From the NCBI GenBank assembly GCA_024691305.1, contig JAILNS010000032.1, positions 48,566 through 112,565 on the forward strand: a stretch of DNA of 64,000 nucleotides. The letters are read 5' to 3'. The stretch's first letter is position 1, and every line of letters starts with the position of its first letter. This DNA is from Lachnospiraceae bacterium. Lineage in GTDB: Bacteria > Bacillota > Clostridia > Lachnospirales > Lachnospiraceae. This document shows, one piece after another, positions 35,585-43,286 of the stretch. The translations under genes and the position numbers were made by a program. Under the pieces are notes generated by a model. It saw only the letters and a program-made list of their open reading frames with translations. It did not search any database and had not been told where the DNA came from.

Positions 35585-36544
35585 TCAGCAAACGGAGTTT
35601 CTTTCTTCACCGTTCATAAAAGCTTTGAGATTAAGATAAGCTTCTTCAACGCACCTTGTGCGGGCTTCAACACTGGCCCATGCAAGGTGCGGTGTTATTA
35701 TAAGTTTAGTGCTGTCTTTGATCTTACCTAAGGGATCGTCTTTTGCAATAGGTTCTTTTTCGAGGACATCCAGTCCCGCCCCTGCAATCTTTCCGGTTTC
35801 CAGAGCCTCATACAGAGCCTGTGAATTTACAACGGGACCGCGAGCCACGTTTATTAAGATGGCACTGCTTTTCATTTTGGAGAGAGCATCTGCGTCGATG
35901 AAATTTCTGCTCCTATCGCTAAGAGGACAATGAAGTGAGAGAAAGTCACTTTCTTTAAGAAGGGTATCTTTGTCGACCTGTTCGTAGGGAAGGTCATATC
36001 TGCTTCCTGTTATGGAATGAGTGATGACCCTGCATCCGAAAGCCTGTGCTATCTGTGCCACTTTCCTTCCGATGTTTCCAAGGCCTGTGATGCCCCAGGT
36101 CTTTCCATCGAGTTCACAAAAAGGAATATCAAAGTTTGAAAATCTGCTCTGGGATGCATATTCTCCTGATTTTACATAATTATCGTAATGCATGAGTTTC
36201 TGTGATAAGGCAAGCGCAAGCGTAAAAGTATGCTGTGCGACCATTGCTGTGGAATAGTTTCTTACATTAGCAACCCTTATTCCTCTTTTTTTGCAGTATT
36301 CGATATCTATATTGTCGAAGCCGGTGGCAAACTCACCAATGAATTTAACGTTCGGAGCATTTTTGAGTGTGCTTTCGTTTAAAGGAGATTTGTTTGCGAT
36401 AACGGCATCGGCATCCGCTATGCGTTCCCTCACTTCATCCGGTGTTACTGTATTGGCGTATACAGTGGTTTCTCCGAGTTCGTCGAAGCATGATACGCTT
36501 ACATCTGTTCCCACACTGTGTCTTTCAAGAATTACAATCTTCAT
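35585..36544 (-). CDS. D-2-hydroxyacid dehydrogenase
   Basis: 319 residues from the ATG at 36544, chosen because GGAGG lies 7 bases upstream. NAD-binding motif GLGNIGRKVAQIAQAFGCRV, the substrate arginine region NVARGPVVNSQALYEAL, the catalytic Glu region GLDVLEKEP and the catalytic His in TPHLAWAS are all present. It reduces a 2-keto acid (for example hydroxypyruvate or glycerate-type substrates) with NAD(P)H; precise substrate unknown. Divergent from the hipBA operon. Confidence 0.9.
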   Translation of the reverse strand: MKIVILERHSVGTDVSVSCFDELGETTVYANTVTPDEVRERIADADAVIANKSPLNESTLKNAPNVKFIGEFATGFDNIDIEYCKKRGIRVANVRNYSTAMVAQHTFTLALALSQKLMHYDNYVKSGEYASQSRFSNFDIPFCELDGKTWGITGLGNIGRKVAQIAQAFGCRVITHSITGSRYDLPYEQVDKDTLLKESDFLSLHCPLSDRSRNFIDADALSKMKSSAILINVARGPVVNSQALYEALETGKIAGAGLDVLEKEPIAKDDPLGKIKDSTKLIITPHLAWASVEARTRCVEEAYLNLKAFMNGEERNSVC

Positions 36545-36579
36545 CTTATCCTCCGCTTTTTGGTTTTTCACATATTGCT

Positions 36580-36609
36580 ATCATATAGTGACGGGGTGAT
36601 CATAGTCAA
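36580..36609 (-). promoter_or_regulatory. Promoter of the hydroxyacid dehydrogenase gene
   Basis: Minus strand TTGACT (36604-36609), 18 bases, TATGAT (36580-36585). Its -35 lies only 12 bases from the -35 of the opposing hipBA promoter and 19 bases from the first hip operator. Confidence 0.55.
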
Positions 36610-36621
36610 TAAATAATGAGG

Positions 36622-36649
36622 TTGACTTAGCCGTACGGCTTAATATAGA
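36622..36649 (+). promoter_or_regulatory. Probable hipBA promoter with an operator in the spacer
   Basis: TTGACT (36622-36627), 16 bases, TATAGA (36644-36649). The first palindrome (36629-36640) fills the spacer, so bound HipB should block RNA polymerase. The hipB ATG is about 120 bases downstream, so the other two operators are in the transcribed leader. Confidence 0.5.
36629..36640. promoter_or_regulatory. hip operator 1 (AGCCGTACGGCT)
   Basis: Perfect 12-base palindrome between the -35 and -10 of the hipBA promoter. First of three copies with centres 39 bases apart. Confidence 0.75.
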
Positions 36650-36667
36650 ATAAAAACAAAAAAAATA

Positions 36668-36679
36668 AGCCGTACGGCG
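36668..36679. promoter_or_regulatory. hip operator 2 (AGCCGTACGGCG)
   Basis: Second copy, 11 of 12 bases identical, centre 39 bases after operator 1. Confidence 0.72.
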
Positions 36680-36700
36680 TGTTTTGTGTGCAGCGGGTAC

Positions 36701-36724
36701 AAATTGAGCCGTACGGCTCAATTT
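36701..36724. promoter_or_regulatory. hip operator 3, extended 24-base perfect palindrome
   Basis: AGCCGTACGGCT (36707-36718) with flanks AAATTG and CAATTT that extend the symmetry to 24 bases. Centre 39 bases after operator 2. Probably the highest-affinity HipB site. Confidence 0.75.
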
Positions 36725-36768
36725 CGTACGTGATAATATCCACAGGATATAGTGTCAAGGGGTTGAGT

Positions 36769-36981
36769 ATGAAAATCAATAATATGACGGATTTTGGCAT
36801 CGCAGTAAGAAATCGAAGAAAAAAACTGGGTTATACTCAAAAATATATATCCGAATTCACAGGACTGTCCGTAAGTTTTATATCGGATCTGGAAAACGGA
36901 AAGAGCACGGTAGAGATCGGCAAAGCATTTGAACTGGTCAAAGTGTTGGGACTTAATATAGAACTGATAGAAAGAGGATAG
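36769..36981 (+). CDS. hipB: HipB-type antitoxin, XRE-family DNA-binding protein
   Basis: 70 residues from ATG 36769 (AAGGGG 6 bases upstream). A compact Cro/CI helix-turn-helix: FGIAVRNRRKKLGYTQKYISEFTGLSVSFISDLENGKSTVEIGKAFELVKVLGL. The pattern FISDLENGKST closely follows HipB. Expected to bind the three palindromes as a dimer and to neutralise HipA encoded 4 bases later. It ends right after the fold, lacking a long C-terminal extension. Confidence 0.9.
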   Translation: MKINNMTDFGIAVRNRRKKLGYTQKYISEFTGLSVSFISDLENGKSTVEIGKAFELVKVLGLNIELIERG

Positions 36982-36985
36982 AGCC

Positions 36986-38242
36986 GTGAAAGATTTGAAT
37001 GTATATATTGAAATAAACGGAGACGAAAAACTTACAGGGCGGATCGTTGGAAATTCATATAAGGATGCAAGTTTTATTTATGACGATGTTTATATGAATT
37101 CGGGAGAGGGAATGCCGATCTCTGTTTCTTTACCGTTTCAAAATGAAGGATTCTCTCCTGAAAGAACAAAATCCTTTTTTGAAAGCTTGCTGCCTGAGGG
37201 CTTTTCGAGACGTGCCGTTGCAGGTTGGGTCAAGTCGGACGAAAGTGATTATATAACGATTCTGGAGGCCCTTGGAAAAGAATGTCTGGGAGCGGTCAAG
37301 ATCAGCAATGGGGAGGAAGAGCCTACCCCCGAGTATGAAGAATTATCATTGGCTGAGGTAAAAGCGCTTGCTGCAGAGGGCGCAACGAAATCAACACAGA
37401 TCCTGATGGAAACACATCTGTCACTGACAGGAGCTTCCGGAAAAGTAGGATTATTATATGACCGGGATAATGATAAATGGTATCTGCCTAAAGGAAAGGC
37501 ACCAAGCACGCATATAGTAAAACAAAGCCATGTCAGACTGGACAGAATAGTTTTAAATGAACAATTATGCATGATCACAGCTAAAAACAGCGGGATAGAT
37601 GTCCCTGAAAGTTTTATTGTAGATACGGGATCCGGGCAGGACGATCAGGTGCTGTTTGCAACGCAAAGATATGACAGGCTCTTAGGTCAGGGTAAGGTTA
37701 TAGACGGAATTAGATCTCCGATCAGGCTTCATCAGGAGGATTTTGCACAGGCTCTTGGAATACCGCCGGAGAACAAGTATGAAAAAGAAAAATCCGGTTA
37801 TCTGGCAAAAATTTTTGATCTGATACAGGATAATTCCGACAATCCCATAGAAGATAAGACAAAGCTGCTCGAGCGGATAGTATTTAGTTATTTGATAGGA
37901 AATACGGATTGCCATATCAAGAATATATCATTTATATACAGTAAGGATTTAAGATCCCTGCGTCTTGCTCCGGCCTATGACATCGTAGCAACACAGGTAT
38001 ATAATACAACTCCCAAAATGTCTTTTTATATAGGAAACGAAATTGATATTTCAAAAGTGAACAGGTCGTGTTTTATCGAGGCATCTTCTGAAATGAGCAT
38101 GAGTTCAAATGCCGTAGGCAGGATCTTTGACCGGATTGCAGACAGATTTGAAACTGCATTGCTAAATGCGACAGATGAACTTTGTGACATGGGTTATTCA
38201 GAGGCTGTAAGCATAAGGGATAAGATACTGAAAAGAATTTAG
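36986..38242 (+). CDS. hipA: HipA-type serine/threonine kinase toxin
   Basis: 418 residues, full length for HipA. Starts at GTG with AAAGAGG 8 bases upstream. N-subdomain: MPISVSLPFQNEGFSPERTKSFFESLLPEG. Nucleotide loop SLTGASGK (Ser146 aligns by position with the autophosphorylated Ser of E. coli HipA; inference). Catalytic motif GNTDCHIKN with Asp308 and Asn313, and metal-binding Asp332 in APAYDIVAT. E. coli HipA phosphorylates glutamyl-tRNA synthetase and triggers growth arrest; the target of this one is unknown. All key residues seem intact, so the toxin is probably active. Confidence 0.92.
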   Translation: MKDLNVYIEINGDEKLTGRIVGNSYKDASFIYDDVYMNSGEGMPISVSLPFQNEGFSPERTKSFFESLLPEGFSRRAVAGWVKSDESDYITILEALGKECLGAVKISNGEEEPTPEYEELSLAEVKALAAEGATKSTQILMETHLSLTGASGKVGLLYDRDNDKWYLPKGKAPSTHIVKQSHVRLDRIVLNEQLCMITAKNSGIDVPESFIVDTGSGQDDQVLFATQRYDRLLGQGKVIDGIRSPIRLHQEDFAQALGIPPENKYEKEKSGYLAKIFDLIQDNSDNPIEDKTKLLERIVFSYLIGNTDCHIKNISFIYSKDLRSLRLAPAYDIVATQVYNTTPKMSFYIGNEIDISKVNRSCFIEASSEMSMSSNAVGRIFDRIADRFETALLNATDELCDMGYSEAVSIRDKILKRI

Positions 38243-38279
38243 CAGTAAGTTTATGAAATAATATGTATGAGGTATGGAA

Positions 38280-39689
38280 ATGGGAAAGATGATCAAGTGG
38301 ATATACAGGATATTCAGTGTGGCGATCGTAACGGTCACGGCGCTTCTTCCTTTTATACATGGTTTTTTGACAGGGAGATATATGGGAAGTGTCCCCGAAG
38401 GTTATGAATGGTATGGCGGATACATGATCTTTATAGTTATTATCCTGTTTGTATTGATAAATATAATTCCTTCACTGTATAACAGAAAGCCGGTCACGAA
38501 ACGCCATCGCATCCTTGCTGACGGGGCGGAGCTTCTTACGGTGTTCATGATATCCCTTACACTTACGATAGTTTTGGCTATTCGGATATTCATCACTTTC
38601 GGAAGGCTGTCGGGTGGAGATGAAAAAGGAAAGTATGTGGTCTCCGGGGCACTTGTCGTTTTGTGTGCAGTCCTGGTATTGTCCGTTGTCTTTTGGAACG
38701 GGATCATAAGGGTATACCTTACTTCCCTTCAGCTTGGGATAAGATACCGTGTGTGGGGAATAATCCTCGGATGGGTGTTTCCCGCAAACCTTGTTATGCT
38801 CGGGATCATCGTACACACAGCCGCCGCAGAAGCAAGGACCGAAAATGACAGGATACTCTTAAACAGATCACGTGCGGATGAGCAGATATGTAAGACCAGA
38901 TATCCGCTCCTTATGGTGCATGGCGTATTTTTCAGGGATTTCAAACAGGGCTTCTTAAATTACTGGGGCAGGATACCGGATGATCTTAAGTTAAACGGTG
39001 CTACAGTTTATTACGGAAGTCAGCAGTCTGCGGCATCGGTAGCGGAATGCGGAGCAGAGATTGCAGACAGGATAAGACAGATAGTCCGTGAGACCGGTTG
39101 TGAAAAAGTAAATATCATCGCCCACTCAAAAGGTGGTCTGGACTCCAGATATGCAGTCTCAAAGTGTGGTGTTTCGGATATGGTTGCAAGTATAACCACG
39201 ATAAATACACCCCACAGGGGTTGTGAGTTTGCGGACTATCTGCTGGATAAGATCCCGGCTTCCGTTCAAAAGAGCGTAGCGGTAACTTATAACAGCGCAT
39301 TAAGAAAACTGGGAGACCACGATCCTGACTTTCTAAAGGCGGTAAATGATCTGACACACAGTGCATGCATTGCAAGAAATGAAGACCTGCCCGATGCACC
39401 GGGGATATATTATCAAAGCTTCGGTTCCCATATGAAGAAAGCCGGCGGGGGGCGGTTTCCGTTAAATTACAGTTTCAGGCTCGTAAATTACTTTGACGGG
39501 CCAAACGACGGTCTGGTCGGCGAGAAGTCCTTTTCGTGGGGAGCAAAATATGAATATCTTGAACCCACAGGCAAAAGAGGAATCTCGCATGGGGATATGA
39601 TCGATCTAAACCGTGAAAACATAAAAGGATTTGACGTCAGAGAGTTTTATGTGAGATTGGTGAACGATCTTAAAACAGAGGGATTATAA
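38280..39689 (+). CDS. Membrane-anchored lipase-like alpha/beta hydrolase
   Basis: About 469 residues; ATG 38280 is preferred because GAGG lies 7 bases upstream (ATG 38274 also in frame). Four N-terminal membrane segments (about 5-190) precede a soluble hydrolase domain: PLLMVHGVFFRDFKQGFLNYW, the nucleophile elbow AHSKGGLDSRY, TINTPHRGCEFADYL and a probable late Asp in YFDGPNDGLV with His in GISHGDM. The elbow and the TPHRG block match triacylglycerol-lipase-like enzymes. Likely acts on a membrane lipid or acyl ester. Its 3' end runs into the promoter of the next small-protein pair. Confidence 0.8.
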   Translation: MGKMIKWIYRIFSVAIVTVTALLPFIHGFLTGRYMGSVPEGYEWYGGYMIFIVIILFVLINIIPSLYNRKPVTKRHRILADGAELLTVFMISLTLTIVLAIRIFITFGRLSGGDEKGKYVVSGALVVLCAVLVLSVVFWNGIIRVYLTSLQLGIRYRVWGIILGWVFPANLVMLGIIVHTAAAEARTENDRILLNRSRADEQICKTRYPLLMVHGVFFRDFKQGFLNYWGRIPDDLKLNGATVYYGSQQSAASVAECGAEIADRIRQIVRETGCEKVNIIAHSKGGLDSRYAVSKCGVSDMVASITTINTPHRGCEFADYLLDKIPASVQKSVAVTYNSALRKLGDHDPDFLKAVNDLTHSACIARNEDLPDAPGIYYQSFGSHMKKAGGGRFPLNYSFRLVNYFDGPNDGLVGEKSFSWGAKYEYLEPTGKRGISHGDMIDLNRENIKGFDVREFYVRLVNDLKTEGL

Positions 39690-39713
39690 ATGGTTTTGCG
39701 TAAAACTAAATTG

Positions 39714-39742
39714 TTGACATCAGACAGCACATCCTTTAACAT
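39714..39742 (+). promoter_or_regulatory. Promoter upstream of a terminator-gated gene
   Basis: TTGACA (39714-39719), 17 bases, TAACAT (39737-39742). The short transcript that follows has a GATGAC/GTCATC hairpin (39754-39769) and then a strong terminator, before the ribosome site of the next gene. Confidence 0.6.
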
Positions 39743-39783
39743 ATTTAGTATCGGATGACAGAAGTCATCATAAGTATGTCATG

Positions 39784-39828
39784 AAGGCGTACACTTCTCC
39801 TGAGGGAGAGGTGTACGCTTTTTGTTTT
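39784..39828 (+). terminator. Strong terminator in the leader of the small membrane protein gene
   Basis: Sixteen-pair stem (AAGGCGTACAC.. with ..GTGTACGCTT, one G-U pair) capped by TGAG and followed by TTTGTTTT. It lies between promoter and gene, only 13 bases before the AGGAGG, the layout of an attenuator. A free-standing small RNA is the alternative. Confidence 0.85.
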
Positions 39829-39852
39829 GATCAAATAATAGGAGGGATCATA

Positions 39853-40254
39853 ATGGGTTGTTTTTTGGTATCGACAGCAGAAGCTGTTATAGTGACCGCA
39901 GCCAAAAAGGCTGAAGAGAAAAAGGAAATCCGTCTTGGTGAAGGCGAGGCAGTTGAAGAGACCAAACGTACTTCAATTCCGTTGAGCCGCAAGCTTACAT
40001 GGCTTAAGAACATGCTTTGGGGCGGAGCAGTACTTTTACTTTTTGAGCATATCTGGCACGGAGAGGTTGTAGCCTGGTTTCCGTTCCTTACGGCGATGTC
40101 CGATCCTGCGGATACAGCCGTGATGCTACATGAGATGGCAACAGTCGGAGTTTGCATGGCTCTTCTTATCACCGTTGTTTGGGCAGGCATGTGCATTGTT
40201 GCAGATGCTATAGTTAAACGCGAGGCTAAAGAGTCTGCTTCAGAGACAGTTTGA
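39853..40254 (+). CDS. Small membrane protein of unknown function
   Basis: 133 residues from ATG 39853 (AGGAGGG 7 bases upstream; more upstream starts would run through the terminator). MGCFLVSTAEAVIVTAAKKAEEKK is followed by a charged loop and then three hydrophobic segments (about 50-70, 72-85, 95-120) with several His residues at their edges (FEHIWHGE, MLHEMATVG). I cannot name the family; it pairs with the 101-residue protein downstream. His-rich membrane edges allow a metal- or haem-related guess, nothing firmer. Confidence 0.72.
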   Translation: MGCFLVSTAEAVIVTAAKKAEEKKEIRLGEGEAVEETKRTSIPLSRKLTWLKNMLWGGAVLLLFEHIWHGEVVAWFPFLTAMSDPADTAVMLHEMATVGVCMALLITVVWAGMCIVADAIVKREAKESASETV

Positions 40255-40279
40255 CAGTGTCTTTGTAATACAGTAAAAC

Positions 40280-40318
40280 GGGCCCGTCTGTTCCGAAAGG
40301 AAAGGTGGGCCTTTTTAT
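40280..40318 (+). terminator. Terminator between the two small membrane protein genes
   Basis: GGGCCC..TTCC / GGAA..GGGCC stem with GAAA loop, one bulge and two G-U pairs, then TTTTTATTT. Only 18 bases separate it from the next ATG. A TTGACA-N17-TAAAAC promoter-like pair (40251-40279) abuts its 5' side. Confidence 0.82.
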
Positions 40319-40335
40319 TTATCAGGAGGATCAAA

Positions 40336-40641
40336 ATGACGTTACTGATCACGATATTTGCAGCAGTCTATGTGACCGTCAAATGGTATAACCGTAAGGA
40401 CGATACAATGCTTCTGGGAATGCTTATGTTCATGTACTGGGGTGCATCCATCATGTGGCTTGTCGATGCAATATTTGAATATGTAGAACTAAAAAGTGCA
40501 TATTTTACACCGGCCATAGAGGATATGGTAAATGATGCATTTCTCGGACTTTCGGTCGTTGCGCTGGGGCTTATCATCTGGGTTGTAAGACTTTTGATAG
40601 TAGATCCCAAAGGATCTGTAAAAAAAGAATTGAAAAAGTGA
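40336..40641 (+). CDS. Small membrane protein of unknown function, partner of the preceding gene
   Basis: 101 residues, AGGAGG 8 bases before ATG. Three hydrophobic segments: 1-17, 26-45 (MLLGMLMFMYWGASIMWLVDAIF) and 68-90 (FLGLSVVALGLIIWVVRLLIV), with a basic end. Like its partner it has a terminator directly upstream of the ribosome site. No known domain recognised. Confidence 0.7.
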   Translation: MTLLITIFAAVYVTVKWYNRKDDTMLLGMLMFMYWGASIMWLVDAIFEYVELKSAYFTPAIEDMVNDAFLGLSVVALGLIIWVVRLLIVDPKGSVKKELKK

Positions 40642-40718
40642 ACCTTTTTGGATAAATAAACAGTCTTAATTAATGTAATAAACAAGACTACTCCTTCCCT
40701 TTTTCCTATAATGTTTTT

Positions 40719-40757
40719 CAAAAAAGAAACCCTTCCCGGAAACGGAAAGGGTTTCTT
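40719..40757 (-). terminator. Terminator of the DUF3842 gene, bidirectional
   Basis: Minus strand: AAGAAACCCTTTCC / GGGAAGGGTTTCTT stem with a GTTT-like loop, then TTTTG. On the plus strand the tail is weaker, so it mainly serves the minus-strand gene. Confidence 0.8.
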
Positions 40758-40772
40758 GATGTTTATTGAAGT

Positions 40773-41189
40773 TCAGAAGACGGATTTAAGATGCTCTATC
40801 GCATCATCTATCAACTTCCCGGTGGACATATCCGATACTCCGGCGATGTAATTATCGCAGTTACTAAACGGTATCATTATACGTTTGGCATCAGACTGTG
40901 CGATCGCACATGCCATATCGGGGGTGATCTCTCCGAGCATGGAATCCGCAACTACCATACCTATCGGACCGATTATGATATCAGCTTTTTTGGATGCAAC
41001 ACGCACGGAATTTTCACCTGTCGCACTTTCATCCGCACCGGCTTTTAACATGGCGGATGTGGCGGAGGAATTGGTACCTATAGCTATGACATAGGCATCG
41101 GGCAGTTCTTTTTTTATGGTGGTTATTATCTGTTTGCCGAGACCGCCTCCCTTGGCGTCCACGACCATTATCGTTTTTTCTTTATTCAT
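40773..41189 (-). CDS. DUF3842 family protein
   Basis: 138 residues from ATG 41189 (an upstream in-frame ATG at 41240 lies before the -10). Conserved pattern: MVVDAKGGGLGKQII, VIAIGTNSSATSAMLKAGADESATGEN, ADIIIGPIGMVVADSMLGEITPDMA and IMIPFSNCDNYIAGV. The GGGLG start resembles a nucleotide-binding turn. Function unknown; the family is common in Clostridia. On the minus strand an extended -10, TGGGATAAT (41197-41205), lies only 7 bases before the ATG and no ribosome site is present, so the mRNA may be leaderless. Confidence 0.85.
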   Translation of the reverse strand: MNKEKTIMVVDAKGGGLGKQIITTIKKELPDAYVIAIGTNSSATSAMLKAGADESATGENSVRVASKKADIIIGPIGMVVADSMLGEITPDMACAIAQSDAKRIMIPFSNCDNYIAGVSDMSTGKLIDDAIEHLKSVF

Positions 41190-41305
41190 AGTTTGTATTA
41201 TCCCATAAAAAAGAATATTTGAACAGAACCCGATTTTCATAAACCTTAAGTATTTATTTATATTTAAGTTATAATTGCCGTATTTATTTGTGATAAACTA
41301 AAACC

Positions 41306-42496
41306 ATGAAGCTTCGTACACGCCTTATAATTACTTTTTGCATAATAATAATACTACCGACAGTTCTTTCGGGAATAGCATTCATGCTGCTCGGTTCGTT
41401 TGCGATGCATTCTAAGATCGCACTGGATGCGGGACTTGTTCCCCCGGGGGATATCATGCTCGAGATACGCAAGGTTGTCTCTCCGACACTGATAGCAGCC
41501 TTGATCGTAACTATACTGATCATACTTATGATAACCGCAATCCTGCTTACCGGATGGATATGGAAGGGTGTTTTGGATCCGGTATCGCAGCTAAACACTG
41601 CCCTGCAAAAAGTTGCAGAGGGTGATCTTAACTATCAGCTTGAACCCGGTATGTATGCGGGCAAGGGCGAGATACAGACCATGGCCAAAAACTACGAAGA
41701 CATGCGCCTTCGTTTAAAGGAAACCCAGGATGAGATGATGGAGCATGAACATGCAAACCGTGAACTCATCAGTAATATTTCGCATGATTTAAAAACTCCC
41801 ATCACTTCCGTAAAAGGCTATGTCGAGGGGATCATGGACGGCGTAGCTGACACGCCCGAGAAGATGGACCGCTATATCCGGACTATCTATAACAAAGCAA
41901 ACGACATGGATAAGCTCATAAACGAGCTTACCATTTACGCAGGGATAGACACCAACAGGATCCCTTACAACTTCCACCGGATCAATATCGCGGAGTATTT
42001 CGGCGACTGCGTGGAAGAGGTGGGACTTGATCTTGAGAGCAAAAATATAAGACTTAACTATTCAAACATCACCGCTCCCGATACGATGATAATCGCAGAT
42101 CCCGAGCAGATGAAGAGAGTCATCAACAACATAATAAGTAACAGTGTTAAATATATTGATAAGCCGGACGGAGAGATAGATATACGTATTTTGGATGAGG
42201 TTGATTCCGTCAGGATCGAGATAGAAGATAACGGCAAGGGAATATCCCCCAGGGATCTTCCGAAAGTTTTTGAGAGATTTTATCGTACCGATTCTTCCCG
42301 TAATTCTTCCAAGGGCGGAAGCGGTATCGGACTTTCCATCGTAAAGAAGATAATAGAAGATCACGGAGGATATATATGGGCGACCAGTAAGGAAGGCGAG
42401 GGAACCTGTATGCATTTTGTCTTAAGAAAATATAGCGAACCCGTAACATCGGATGAAGACAGCGTCATAGACGATAATGAAGATGATACGGTCTGA
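41306..42496 (+). CDS. Sensor histidine kinase
   Basis: 396 residues. Two membrane helices (7-30 and 58-86) with a short extracellular loop of about 30 residues, HAMP linker (87-140), dimerisation/phosphoacceptor domain with His160 in SNISHDLKTPI, and the ATPase domain with N-box NNIISNSVKY, G1 DNGKGIS, F-box FERFYR and G2 GGSGIGLSIVKKI. The tiny sensor loop suggests sensing at the membrane. Partner of the response regulator 59 bases downstream. A TATAAT at 41270 may be its -10. Confidence 0.94.
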   Translation: MKLRTRLIITFCIIIILPTVLSGIAFMLLGSFAMHSKIALDAGLVPPGDIMLEIRKVVSPTLIAALIVTILIILMITAILLTGWIWKGVLDPVSQLNTALQKVAEGDLNYQLEPGMYAGKGEIQTMAKNYEDMRLRLKETQDEMMEHEHANRELISNISHDLKTPITSVKGYVEGIMDGVADTPEKMDRYIRTIYNKANDMDKLINELTIYAGIDTNRIPYNFHRINIAEYFGDCVEEVGLDLESKNIRLNYSNITAPDTMIIADPEQMKRVINNIISNSVKYIDKPDGEIDIRILDEVDSVRIEIEDNGKGISPRDLPKVFERFYRTDSSRNSSKGGSGIGLSIVKKIIEDHGGYIWATSKEGEGTCMHFVLRKYSEPVTSDEDSVIDDNEDDTV

Positions 42497-42555
42497 TATG
42501 GGAAACGGTCGTTTGATGATTTATTAAGATAGAATGATAAGAAAGGGATACGACA

Positions 42556-43251
42556 ATGAGCAGAAGTAAGATACTTATAGTTGAAGATGAGCAGGAGATA
42601 GCAGATCTTGAAAAAGACTATCTCGAACTTTCGGATTTTGATGTACATATAGAAACTAACGGAGATGACGGACTAAGAGAGGCATTGGACGGAGATTACG
42701 CACTTGTCATCCTTGATCTTATGCTTCCCGGTACCGACGGATTTGATATATGCAAAGAGATCAGAGATAGCAAAGATGTGCCTATAATCATCGTTTCCGC
42801 CAAAAAGGATGATATAGATAAGATCAGAGGGCTGGGACTCGGCGCCGACGACTACCTGACCAAGCCTTTCAGCCCCTCTGAACTTGTAGCACGCGTAAAA
42901 GCGCATATGGCCAGATACGAGCGGCTTGTAGGAAGCGGTACCAAAGCTAATGATATAGTCGAGATCAGAGGCCTGAAGATCGATAAGACAGCAAGACGTG
43001 TCTATATAAACGGAGAGGAAAAGAACTTTACGACCAAAGAGTTCGACCTGCTTACATTCCTTGCGGAAAATCCCAATCATGTCTTTACCAAGGACGAACT
43101 GTTCAGAAAGATATGGGGCATGGAATCCATAGGTGATATAGCGACCGTAACCGTACATATCAAAAAGATACGCGAAAAGGTGGAAGCCGATTCTTCCAAT
43201 CCGCAGTATATCGAAACCATATGGGGAGTGGGATACCGCTTTAAGATATGA
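42556..43251 (+). CDS. OmpR/PhoB-family response regulator
   Basis: 231 residues. Receiver domain with acidic pocket E10-D11, phosphoacceptor Asp54 (VILDLMLPGTDGFD), Thr/Ser in IIVSAKKD and Lys in YLTKPFSP. C-terminal winged helix: FTTKEFDLLTFLAENPNHVFTKDELFRKIWG and TVTVHIKKIREKVE...YIETIWGVGYRF. DNA-binding output of the adjacent histidine kinase; target genes unknown. Confidence 0.95.
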   Translation: MSRSKILIVEDEQEIADLEKDYLELSDFDVHIETNGDDGLREALDGDYALVILDLMLPGTDGFDICKEIRDSKDVPIIIVSAKKDDIDKIRGLGLGADDYLTKPFSPSELVARVKAHMARYERLVGSGTKANDIVEIRGLKIDKTARRVYINGEEKNFTTKEFDLLTFLAENPNHVFTKDELFRKIWGMESIGDIATVTVHIKKIREKVEADSSNPQYIETIWGVGYRFKI

Positions 43252-43286
43252 TATGATATGAGCAGTCAGGACCTGTGAGGTGGCAG

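Noticed and set aside
36725..36730. Fourth hip operator (CGTACG)
   Set aside because: Only the six central bases match and it breaks the 39-base spacing.
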